Below, one piece after another: positions 33,802-43,607 of a stretch of 64,000 nucleotides of DNA. Below the pieces are notes generated by a model. It saw only the letters and a list, made by a program, of their open reading frames with translations. It made no database searches and had not been told where the DNA came from. Origin of the DNA: Entoloma clypeatum (Eukaryota > Basidiomycota > Agaricomycetes > Agaricales > Entolomataceae); assembly GCA_963565915.1 (NCBI GenBank), contig OY751487.1:2108001-2172000 (forward strand), written 5' to 3'. The stretch's first letter is position 1. Each line of letters opens with the position of its first letter. The position numbers and the translations under genes were made by a program.

Positions 33802-34258
33802 GTTATGGTTGACAAACCCATGCGATGCTTAGGCAGAGAGGCTTAAATAGCAAAGGCAGATACCAAGGTGATTGCTAGATCTGGGGAATACATGCAATGT
33901 ATGTACCCTATATATACTAGAAGGTCGAGTCATCTAGATGACTCTAGAGCGGTTCCGGTCTGACTCCAGAAGCGGACCCGGAGTAGGTGTCTATGGTAAC
34001 TGCTGCGGCGTGAGTCAGAGTATCTAAGTATAGTCCAATAAGTAACACGATGTCAAGGATGTGTGAGAGTAACCATCTAGATATGGTAACGATGACCATA
34101 CTGTAGTGAGTAAGCGGAGGCCGGGGCCCGAATGATGTAAAAGTGAATAGTAAGCATGAAACCAATAGATAAGATGAAACTGGCCATTAATCAGATAAGG
34201 CCTCTATGTCTTGTATCTTGTCCAAGCGATCAATGCCATGGATAGTGAATCCATAACA
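33802..34258. mobile_element. Solo LTR (457 bp) in Gypsy E gag, TSD GATCC
   Basis: Starts TGTTATGGTTG and ends TCCATAACA, with perfect duplications GATCC at 33797-33801 and 34259-34263. Removing it restores the gag reading ...FNGS-DPRKLSRF. The LTR differs from the others in the window. It contains a TATATATA motif near 33910 and the palindrome AGTCATCTAGATGACT near 33927. Confidence 0.9.
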
Positions 34259-34460
34259 GATCCGTTGAAGGTATCCAGTTTGTTGGCATACGACTTTTTC
34301 TTCTTTGTATTACGACGTTTCAACTCTTTGGTCATGAGCAGAATGGCTTCAGCTAGATTGGGTTCCTGATCTGGATTGGAATCGAAGTCGTCCAAATCTC
34401 CATGTAAACTACCGTCGGAAGGAGGAGGAGATCCTCCTGGAGGTCCACTGAATAAGCCAG

Positions 34461-34664
34461 ATCGGAGTTGACCATCGGAACATTCGGAGTACGGAGAGTA
34501 GCAAATGAAAAGTGAACAACATATGTCTACTTGTAAGTATGGTTGAGATGTTACGTAGTAGAAGTATAATCAAATATAAATAGAATGTTGTTGGAGCGGA
34601 TGTTGGAGCGGATGAATTGTCGGAGTCGTCGGATAAGTCGGATGTGAATCGTTTGGTTATGACA
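34461..34664 (-). repeat. 5' LTR of Gypsy E (truncated)
   Basis: On the minus strand it begins TGTCATAACC at 34664 and runs 204 nt before joining gag directly. The rest of the LTR, the primer-binding site and the gag start are deleted. It abuts the TSD TTGCC at 34665-34669. Confidence 0.87.
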
Positions 34665-34669
34665 TTGCC

Positions 34670-34754
34670 CCTACGTTGCACGCGCTCCGACCACCCTCCG
34701 ACCCTCCGACATGTCCGACGTAGCTCCGACGTTTTTGTCGATCAGTTCTTAACA
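34670..34754 (+). repeat. 5' LTR of Gypsy F, second part
   Basis: Continues the LTR from 14454 after the Gypsy E insertion and ends CTTAACA, like the solo LTR ending at 11520. It is followed by GTATATTCAAACTGCC, which corresponds to GTATATTTGAACTACC after the Gypsy A LTR, so this is the conserved leader start. Confidence 0.82.
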
Positions 34755-35708
34755 GTATATTCAAACTGCCACTCACTTATCCGTATTTCAAATTCCAGTT
34801 ATGGCAGCCCGCACCACTCAGAACTCCCACACAGCAGCAGCGGCAGAAGCTTCAAACCTGCAGGACACCAGGGCGTCATTTCTCCATATGTTCCAAGATC
34901 TTTCTGCAGAACCCAAACCTGACCCCATATCTCCGACACCACGTCCCCGAACACCTCAGACATTGGGACCTCCGATCCCTGAAGGATCCCATCATTCCCA
35001 CAAATCTCCAACTTCTCCTTTCGATGACAACAATCCTTTCCGTCATGAGCAAACTCCAAACCTTGCCGAAGCAATTATGCTTATGACGCAGGAGCTCCGA
35101 CATAGAGAGACTCTGAAGACTCCAAAAAAGAAGTCGAAGGAACCCAACACTTTTGACGGTTCTGACTCTCGGAAACTCACCAGTTTCCTTGCACAATGCA
35201 CACTATATTTCCGAAACAACCCCGCTTTTGACAACGATGATAACAAAGTCAGTTTTGCTCTGTCGTACCTCTGAGGAACCGCACCCAAATGGTTTGAGCC
35301 CACCCTCTTGGGAGAGTCCGACGACGACTCTGTCTGGCTGGATGACTGGTCTGCCTTTGTGCACATCCTCCGATCTGAATTTGGACCTATCGATCCGACC
35401 GGAGAAGCAGAGGATAGCCTGGATCACCTTCGGATGTGGGACAATCAGAAGATCCTATGTTACAACGTGGACTTCAAATGTCTTTCCACTCACACGCAGT
35501 GGGATGATGGCACACTCCGATATCGGTACTATACCGGTTTAGTGGAACACATCAAGGATGTTTTAGGGACTTTTCCCAAACCAAAGACTCTCGCTGAGTT
35601 AAAAGTAATGGCCCATAACATTGATGCTTGCTACTGGGAACATCAACATGAGAAATCACGCTCCTCCGACAAATCCGACAAAAAACAGACCCCCGCTTCA
35701 TCATCCTC

Positions 35709-36079
35709 TGTTGAGGCGACATGTGAGTCTGACGACTACATCCACAGGCCCAAACATAAAACGCGCAAGAAGAGGGGATACGATACCATCAAGACAAAGG
35801 AGCGATGCTGACCATTGACCCACATGGGATCTCAAGAGAACAAGCTACAGAATACAAAGGAAAGTAGGCTACTTATATATGTAAATACCATGAGGCATAA
35901 ATGAGGTGCACAGTAAATAAGACTGTTCTAGAATAACATGTGTCTAACATGAGGTAGGATAAGATAAAGGTTTCAGATAAGATAGGATAAGATCAAGAGA
36001 TAGGATAAGATGAGATAAGATAAAGAGATAAGATAAAGATGAGATTAGATATTAGGATAAGATAAGAGCGATCATAACA
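35709..36079. mobile_element. Solo LTR (371 bp), GATA-rich, in Gypsy F gag, TSD TCCTC
   Basis: Starts TGTTGAGGCGAC and ends GATCATAACA, with perfect TCCTC duplications at 35704-35708 and 36080-36084. Same family as the Gypsy C LTR. The right half (35945-36070) holds about eight GATAAG and three GATAAA motifs in tandem-like array. A second copy begins immediately after the gap at 47731. Confidence 0.9.
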
Positions 36080-36351
36080 TCCTCCAACAACAACTCCTCA
36101 TCGTCTAAACCCAACTCGCAACAACAAAAATCATCACCCACCTCCCCGAAATCCGCCCTCTCCGACAAACTTGGCAAAAATGGGAAATGAACTCCCCAAG
36201 AACGCCAACGACGATTTGACAATAATTTATGCATGTTTTGCGGCAACGTGGGTCATTGGGCATCTGACTGCTCAAAGAAGTCATCTTCTAATGCCAAAGC
36301 AAAGGCCCACACGGCCCAAGCTGAGGACAAATTGGAGAAGACGACTGAGTC

Positions 36352-36358
36352 AAAAAAA
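36352..36358 (+). promoter_or_regulatory. Probable programmed -1 frameshift site of Gypsy F
   Basis: A AAA AAA in gag frame, immediately followed by TAG; the -1 frame leads into pol. Eight nt downstream, AGTCCTCAG can pair with CTGGGGATT (9 bp including two G-U pairs). The arrangement matches the site in Gypsy E although the stem sequence has changed. Confidence 0.68.
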
Positions 36359-36361
36359 TAG

Positions 36362-38700
36362 TAAGCAGTCCTCAGATTCCAGCACGTACTGGGGATTGCG
36401 TTGACTCCTTTCGTGCACCTTTGGAAACCCTCTGACTCAATGTGTCTGCTCTCTCAAATCCGAACTCTCTATGTATTGATTTGATATCTCCGACCTTTTC
36501 TGATTCTCTTCCGATAAAGACTCTTATTGATTCTGGTTCTACACATTGCTTCGCAGATACCAGGTTTATTTCTTCTTTAAACTTATCTCCGACTCCAATT
36601 CCTTCACCTATGGTTTTGAAACTTTTTGACGCTTCTTCAAATACTTATATCACGCAATCTATCCATCTTCCTCTCCGATTTCCTTCCGGTGAACTTCTGA
36701 CCGTCGCATTTTATGTGACAACCCTCGATTCGTCTTGTAATTTGGTTCTAGGACACAACTGGCTCACCCGCTACAATCCATTGATTGACTGGGTATTGGG
36801 CAGTATCTTATTCCATTCTATGTTACCCAACACTCCGAGTCCGAGTCCGAGTCCGACGCCGACAAGTGCGACTTCTCTGCCAAAACTGTAGAATATCTTG
36901 GATTTATCCTTTCTCCTGACGGACTCAAAATGTTGGAAGCGAAAGTCAAGATTATTCAGGATTGGCCTGAACTGCACAGAGTGAAGGACGTCCAGTCCTT
37001 TTTAGGTTTTGCAAACTTTTACCGACATTTCATTCCATTCTATTCCAACATCACTATTCCACTCACTCGTTTAACCAGGAAACATGCCACTTGGCTGTTC
37101 TCCGACAATGCTCGAACCACTTTTAATGACCTGAAAAAGGCATTTACCACTGCTCCGATCCTGACACACTGGATTCCTGACTCTCCGATAATTGTCAAAA
37201 CCAACACATCCGACTATGCCCTAGCGGCTATTTTGTCAATTGTCACCTCTGACAATGAAGTCCACCCCATCGCATTCCATTCCCGCACCTTTACGGCCCC
37301 TGAAGTAAACTATGACACCCATGATAAGGAACTTCTTGCCATCTACGAAGCGTTTAAAATTTGGCACCATTATCTTGAAGGCTCTGGTACTTCAATTGAC
37401 ATTGTTACCGACCACAAAAATCTCGAGTATTTTGCCACCACCAAAGTTCTTTCATGCCGACAAGTCCGATGGTCGGAATACCTTTCTCAGTTCAACCTCG
37501 TCATCCGATTCCGCCCCAGCCGATTGGGAACTAAACCCGACTCTCTAACCAGACGTTGGAATGTCTACCCTAAAGGGGGAAATAGTGACTATGTCAACAT
37601 CAATCTGACCAACCTCCGACCAGTCTTTTCGCAAGAACAGCTCTCCGCTTCAGTTCGCGTGACTCAACTCCTTGAGCCCATCCTCCGTGCAACCATTATC
37701 ATGGACACAGAGAAGCTTCACCATGACATACTCACAGCACTCCCTTCCGACACTCTTTATGACACTCTTTCCAAAGATCCTAAACCCCGCTGGTCTCTTG
37801 ACCCCGATGGTTTCCTCTGACATGCCAATCAGATATAGCCTGGAATATAAGATTTCGTCAAACACTATTGCAAGTCATGTACCACTTGCATGCAATTGAA
37901 GCCACAAAGACACAAGCCTTACGGCCTACTCAAACAGCTTCTGATCCCTGAACATCCTTGGAATTCTATCTCAATGGATTTCATCGAGACCCTTCCAACC
38001 TCTGACAACTTTGACTCCATCCTCATTATTGTTGACTGATTAACGAAGCAAAGTATCTTCATTCTGACAACCATTCACTGCACCTCTGAAGACCTTGCCA
38101 TACTCTTTGTATTACATGTCTTCTCTAAACATGGCGTCCCCAAACATGTCACCTCCGACCGCAGCCCCAAATTCGTCTCCCAATTCTTCCAATCTCTCAG
38201 AAAGGCTCTAAACATGACCCTCCACTTCACCTCCGGTTACCACCCCAAAGGCGATGGCCAAACCGAACGCACTAACCAGACCCTCAAACAGTACTTGTGG
38301 ATATTCTGCAACTACCAACAGGACAACTGGTCCGCTCTCCTTCTGATTGCAGAGTTTGCGTACAACAACGCACCTAGTGCTACCACTGGCATATCTCCCT
38401 TCTTTGCTAACAAGGGTTACCATCCAAACATTACTGTTCACCCAGAACAAGACCTTGCCTCTTCCTGAGCCCAATCCTTCATGACTGACTTAGACGAACT
38501 TCACCAAGAACTGAAATCCACCATCTCCGATGCTCAACGATGTTACCAAAAGTCCTCCGACAACAATCGGATTGCAGCTCCAACGTTATCTGTCGGACAA
38601 CAGGTTTTCGTCAAAGCACAGTTCTTCCGCACAACACGCCCATCCAAGAAACTCTCAGAAAAGTACTTGGGACCATATGAGATCATTGCACAATCAGGCA
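36362..38700 (+). pseudogene. Pol of Gypsy F with internal RT deletion
   Basis: The protease is present ([15 protein letters not shown]). Near 36860, inside a CCGAGT repeat, the sequence jumps directly to the RT end ([16 protein letters not shown]), so the catalytic palm is missing. RNase H (TSDYALAAILS...) and an integrase core follow, including TSDRSPKFVSQF and GDGQTERTNQTL, with stops at 37818, 38038 and 38466. It ends in the integrase C-terminus (YLGPYEIIAQSGN) near 38700, where a minus-strand fragment of another family is joined. Non-autonomous. Confidence 0.85.
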
Positions 38701-39816
38701 ACATCGATCCCTATGTCTTCCCATGGGTGACTTGGTAGTGCATGGGGATGTAGCGGAGCATGTCGCTTCTGTCGGTTGATCTTGTTGCATTGACAAGTGT
38801 CGCAACCTTTCACATACTTCTTCACATCATGCAGGATGGTAGGCCACCAGTAGGTGCAAGTGAGGAGTTCATGCATTCGGTACTGTCCTGGATGTCCAGC
38901 CACTGGTGTATCGTGTGATTCGAACATCAATTCTTGTCGTAATTGTGGATCTGGCGGGACATAGACTCATTCTCCTGCATAGGTGATCCATTTTCCTGCT
39001 GATACCAATGATGATTCTTCTTCAGACCTTGGGTCACTTCTGTCTCCATGCGGTTTGAAGCTCTGATGCATGTGATTCACAGATTTTTGATGGTTGTGAT
39101 GTTTCTAATTTTGGCAGAATCAGATGTTTCACCCCCTTCAAAGAATTGTTCCTCTGTGAACATCTCCATTTGTACCACATCTTCTGATTCCAATCGTTTC
39201 AAGAATAATCCCTCCTTGAGCATCTGGTCGCTATCCTGCGGTTCGAGTTCTGTTTCATACCAGGGTAAGTGCAACAGGATGTCTGCTTTTGCATGGGTCT
39301 TGCCGGGCACATGCCATAGTTTGAAGTCATAATCTTGTAACTTCATCTTCCAGTGCCGCTGTCATTGATTTAGGTCCTGAGGACAACGGAAATATTCCAG
39401 GTTCTTGTGATTGGTCAAGATCTCAAAACGTTCCCTGGCTTCAAGTAGATAGTGTCTCCAATCTTTCAATGCTTCCATGACCGCCAGGAGTTCCTTGTCA
39501 TATATCTCGTAATTCTGTTCGGCCGCGGACATGGTCTGTGACAAGAACGCAATGGGATGCTATTTGTCATCTTGCTTCTGAGAGAGTACCGCTCCAATGG
39601 CATAGCCCGATGCATCGGTTTCAACCCTGAACTGTCCATCTGGTTTTGGTAATGCCAGGATGGTGCTGATGTAATTGCCTGTATGAGACCTTCAAAGGCT
39701 TGCTGCTCTGTTGGTCCCCAAGTAAATGCTGTACCGCCTGTGAGCATGGTGAGAGGTTTCGCAATGTTTGAGTACCCTTCAATAAAACGTCAATAGAAGT
39801 TAGCAAATCCAAGGAA
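38701..39816 (-). pseudogene. Gypsy G fragment: RT end, RNase H, integrase zinc domain
   Basis: Reading down from 39816: FLGFANFY, then MLTGGTAFTWGPTEQQAFEGL (RT thumb), ASGYAIGAVLSQKQD and NYEIYDKELLAVMEAL (RNase H), WHVPGKTHAKADIL, and the integrase zinc site GHPGQYRMHELL...VKGCDTCQCNK. It ends at SHPWEDIGID. There are several stops. The same family as fragment H on the opposite strand, in which these regions are also preserved. Confidence 0.82.
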
Positions 39817-39818
39817 TA

Positions 39819-40357
39819 GTGTTTGAGGGTTCAGTCTTATGAACTGGAAAATGAACCTGAACTGGACTGGACTGGACTGGACTGGAAGAGACCTGAACTG
39901 GCAGTTCAGGTCTCACTGATTTTGAGCTCAACCAGTCTCCAGTCTCTCCAAATTTGGAAAAAAAAATTGGACTGGTTCACCCCCAGTTCTAGTTTTGGGT
40001 CTGAAAAATATGAACTGGTTCCAGTTTTTGACCATATATTCATTCAAAAACTGTACTTTTATAGGCAACAATGTTCTTTCATATAGTTTTGAATCATTTT
40101 TACAAGAGTTTATATCCAAAATGCTTGAGAAATATATTATTGATAACAAATTGAGTATATTTTCAAGTTTTTGATTGAGACAACAGGCTTTTGGTAGGTT
40201 TATAAATGGTTGAGGATTTTACCAGTTTAAACTGGTTTAAACCAGTCTTTACCAGTCCAGTCCAGTTTTTTCAGACTTTGAGAAAAAAATGAACTGCCAG
40301 TCTCCAGTTTATCAATTTTTTGGTCAAAAAACCGGACTGGACTGAACCCTTTAACAC
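39819..40357 (-). mobile_element. MITE family 1, copy b (539 bp)
   Basis: Ends are GTGTTTGAGGGTTCAGTC and GGACTGAACCCTTTAACAC, flanked by TA (39817-39818 and 40358-40359). The interior has ACTGG pentamer runs, a TTGGTCAAAAAACCGG motif and a TTTAAACTGGTTTAAACCAG palindrome. It interrupts or borders fragment G at FLGFANFY. Confidence 0.88.
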
Positions 40358-40380
40358 TAGTAATAGAGCCACATCCAGCT

Positions 40381-40962
40381 TTAGAAAAGAAGGAGGAGAA
40401 TGTACATATCAGGAGACCATATACATAGCGCAAGAATGATGATAATCATGAGCAGGCATATATGCCTTTCAAGAATACAAGGGTGTGGTTTAATTACTAC
40501 CCTCAAAGCTGGATGGAAATTTAGCAGTAAAGAGACGTGATCAAGCATTACATACTGGAACAGTGTGTTTTCATGGGCAAAGGTGTAGTTTTTACTGGGT
40601 GTGACAAAACAATGTTCAGCTAGCCAAGCAGGGGTATAAGCATTTTCCAGTAATTTGTTCACAAAGATATCCTGGCTGCTGTATTGCAATGACTCTGGAT
40701 CATGTTTCTGTTTGCAGGGGAAATCACCTTGTGAAGGACTGCCAGATCTACACTTCAGAATATGCATCCGGTCAATCATGCAAAACCAATCCCTTAACTT
40801 GGGATCCTGAAATTTAGGCAAAAGAACGTGATATTCGGGATCTAGGGCCTGGCCGCTGTGGTCGCACACAGCATCTTTGTAATCAGATTCATCACTCGAC
40901 ATTCCAGCAACCCCGAATTTCCAAATGATTGAGACATGTTTCCTGAGCTGGGGAATGGCCAT
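40381..40962 (-). pseudogene. Repetitive agaricomycete ORF fragment (GMSSDESD motif)
   Basis: Open frame of 193 codons: LRKHVSIIWKFGVAGMSSDE, then YHVLLPKFQDPKLRDWFCMID and KLLENAYTPAWLAEHCFV. From memory this resembles a large family of uncharacterised, transposon-associated agaricomycete proteins with a GMSSDE(S/D) motif. The likely continuation upstream on the same strand is near 41270-41400, where LHLIGEKGNLGNQTVADADT can be read. The C-terminal tail (ICLLMIIIILALCIW) is probably read-through beyond the true exon. No function is known to me. Confidence 0.5.
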
Positions 40963-43607
40963 TCAGATTCTTAGCCGCCTATTGTAAAGCTATGGACAAA
41001 GGTTAGATGGGAAAATATTGTTGAAGCACAACTGGGGGACAGACATTTGATTTCCTTGCATCATGTCTTCGTCATTGAGCAAGTAGTTTGGGGTCTTTCC
41101 GACTCAGAAGGTCCCACCGCATACTTTTCATCCTTACAAAGAAGGCTCAAATCAAGTCATCATATAGTTGCTGACTGGTTGGTGGAAGATCATGATAAGG
41201 GACAAAACTGGCGGCAAACATCTTTGCCACGGATCTGTTGGTCAATTTTGAAGTTTTCTTCAGTACAGCATGGGCCACTAGTTTCTTCTCTGTATTGATT
41301 GACTGTCCTTGCAAATGCTAGAGTGTCAGCATCAGCGACAGTCTGATTGCCCAAGTTCCCTTTTTCACCAATGAGATGCAGGAGATATTTCCAGATTTTG
41401 CTCTGCGAAGCAAATGAACTTTTTCAATGACAATGAAGTGGCCAAACTTAACTTACACTCATTTGATTCTTCTCAGCTGAATGACAAACTGGAAGGCCCC
41501 TAGGCTTGGGACTTGGACATTGAGGAAAGGGACCTGCATCGGGGCGCAAGGAGTTATAGAAATTGTGGTTGTAATTTTGCGATGTGAGAGAGGAGAAACC
41601 ATCAACCACAGCCTTTGTCAATATCTGGATATCTTTCTGAGTTGCACGTTCCTGCTCGGATGCATAAGATGTGAAGAATGGCCTAAATAAACACTTACTT
41701 GCTGTGCAAAGTATCTAAGATGATTTTTGAAGTCTTTCCAATTGAATTCATTGTGTTCAGGTGGATCCTGGCCATCTCACATGGTCAGCAATTGGTGGGT
41801 TCAGAGAGAAGCACCTACACTCTCGTCATCAGCAAGTCCCTCTTTACCTAAGTCTTCTTCACCCAGCGGGCCACCAAAATTCCATTTTTCACCTTCCTCA
41901 CTTTCATCAGGATGATAGTCCAAGGTATGAGACTCTTGACGAGATGGTAGTGCCTACCACCACAGGTGTGTTGACATCCCACCTCATCCTCATCATCCAA
42001 AATATCATTATCATGATAGTCAGAGGCACGAGAAGAGTGATCATGGCCACGATAGCCATGCAACCCAACTTCCTTGGGTATGGTAGTGGTAGTGCCATCA
42101 TCGCCCATATCAATATCCTAAAACTGTTCAGCCCCAAATCATTCCATTGATCAACCAAATAATGTACGTGAACTATCAAGGAAGGTGGAAATATGGCCTG
42201 AGAGCCTTGTACACCCAAAGTGTTTGGCTGTTCAACAGAGATGGAACCTGCTTCTGACCCATTGTCCTGAGCAAAATGAAAAACTCTACCAGCACTCAAA
42301 TCCAGAGAAACTGCATACATGGTGTAGACGAGGATTCTCAAACCAACACTTTTTCCCTTTGACCTGTTCCTTCCCTTTTCCTTTTGGTTGATGTGTGGAG
42401 TCCACCCCATCCAAAAGCATGCTTGGTTCGGACTGAGTGGGAGGGAAATCGCCTGCTCCAAATCCCAACAGTGATAAAACTGACTCTTCATCAGGTAAGA
42501 GGAGCTCTACTTATGTGTTTTAGCATGTTAACTAATGGTGCAAAAAGCTTACAGGTTGGCGGCCCTCCGGTAGAGAAATACTCACTGTGTTCTGTTGATC
42601 CTTGTGATGATATTTGCAGTGCTGGTGAACTGCTTCCTGTGTCGATGCAGTGGAGAATCACTTGCGAGGAGATCCTGGATGATGTAAATTGGTGTGAAAT
42701 ACATTTCAAAGTACTTCTATTCTCACCCAAAGGAGAGAATTCCTGGCGACTTCTGTCGTCACTGAGATACTTCTTACGAAGACCAGGGCTGAAATTTGGG
42801 GTAATGGCTGCAACAAATTAGATAGTTGAATTTGCAAAACAGGAGATTGGCTCCCCACTGAATGAATTTTTTGCCATTCATCTGGTATGCCCAGCAGGTC
42901 CGACGTCTGAAGCAGAGGGAGACTGATCTTGTAGCCCATACTTGTTCCTAATGCTTGGGCTCAATTGTGCCGGAGTAGCTGCATGCAGAGTCATTCATCA
43001 ATATTTGGTATGCAGAACCAAAACTGTAACTTGCCTGACATGCTTCTGGCCTGACAGGTATACCTATGCCAACTGAACAGCCTTTGTCTTTTCAAACATT
43101 TATTGGTATCCATGTATAGTGCATTCTTTTAAGCAGGATTAAGAGACACACTGCGCTGCAGGGGAGGCTTTTCCAAAACAAATCTTGGTGGTTCAGACAT
43201 GCAGTGTATCTATCTCCAGTGCAGTTAACGGACAAAGAAATCTGACCGATTTTTTGCTCTGTTCAGTCAGTGAAAATGTGGTAATATAGCCAAAACAAAT
43301 GTGGTCAACACACATGAGGCTGGATGTGTAGAATCAGGATCTAAATCCTCTCAAATCAGGCATAAGTGATTGATGCATGAGGGTCAACAGCTCTCTCTGT
43401 TCCGACCCAACCCACACACACCTCCTTTCTTATGAAGTGACAACCAACGCTCCACATGCGAGCTCAGAAACTTTATTATTTCTTTCTTCATTACCCGGGG
43501 AGCGAGGCTGTCCCAATCTTCTTAGCCATCCCGCATTCTGGGTTGAACATATATCCATATTTGAACTATGCTGGGTTCCTTTGAGCTGTCCTCACTGGAA
43601 AAAACAT
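40963..43607 (-). other. Degenerate gene-like interval
   Basis: No intact gene. On the minus strand, short frames at 41270-41400 and 41850-42110 (including DYHDNDILDDEDEV and HPDESEEGEKWNFGG) may be exons of the same degenerate ORF as 40381-40962. From about 42940 to 43600 I see nothing coding. Frames on the plus strand here look like shadows. Confidence 0.35.

Larger units (their letters stand above)
32956..34460 (-). pseudogene. Gag of Gypsy E, damaged
   Basis: The N-terminus is lost: the frame is joined to LTR sequence at 34460. Preserved parts are SNPDQEPNLAEAILLMTKEL, the capsid-like region YFRGTALEFFEPFIL and a nucleocapsid knuckle CLFCSSVGHAVKDC (CX2CX4HX4C). A solo LTR (33802-34258) splits it inside NGS/DPRKL. 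In-frame stops occur after FPEFV and DENSL. It ends at TAG 32956-32958, directly after the A-run. Confidence 0.82.
14455..34664 (-). mobile_element. Gypsy E, full-length Ty3/Gypsy with antisense gene, TSD TTGCC
   Basis: Both outer ends are TG...CA and are flanked by TTGCC (14450-14454 and 34665-34669). Order on the minus strand: 5' LTR (34664-34461, its 3' part deleted together with the primer site and gag start), gag, pol (to 29303), an antisense gene (28293-29257), a purine tract (28178-28162) and the 3' LTR (28161-27950 continuing 14790-14455). The 3' LTR is split by the Copia array. Within 204 aligned bases the two LTRs differ at about eight sites, seven of them transitions and five at CpG. 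Confidence 0.9.
34801..36361 (+). pseudogene. Gag of Gypsy F, interrupted
   Basis: Starts at ATG 34801 (MAARTTQNSHTAAAA). The proline-rich N-terminus leads to QTPNLAEAIMLMTQEL and the capsid-like region APKWFEPTLLG, with a TGA at 35272-35274 in SYL-GT (an Arg codon in the relatives). A solo LTR occupies 35709-36079. The frame resumes in a Ser/Pro-rich linker with a second TGA, and the nucleocapsid knuckle is CMFCGNVGHWASDC (CX2CX4HX4C). It ends SKK at TAG 36359-36361. Confidence 0.83.
14060..38700 (+). mobile_element. Gypsy F with nested insertions (3' truncated)
   Basis: The 5' LTR is split into 14060-14454 and 34670-34754 by Gypsy E. Gag starts at 34801, and pol is internally deleted and ends at about 38700, where a minus-strand fragment of another family begins. 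The left TSD candidate is ATTAC (14055-14059); no 3' LTR remains. F was inserted into the integrase fragment at 13990-14059. F is older than E, which lies within its LTR. Confidence 0.85.
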
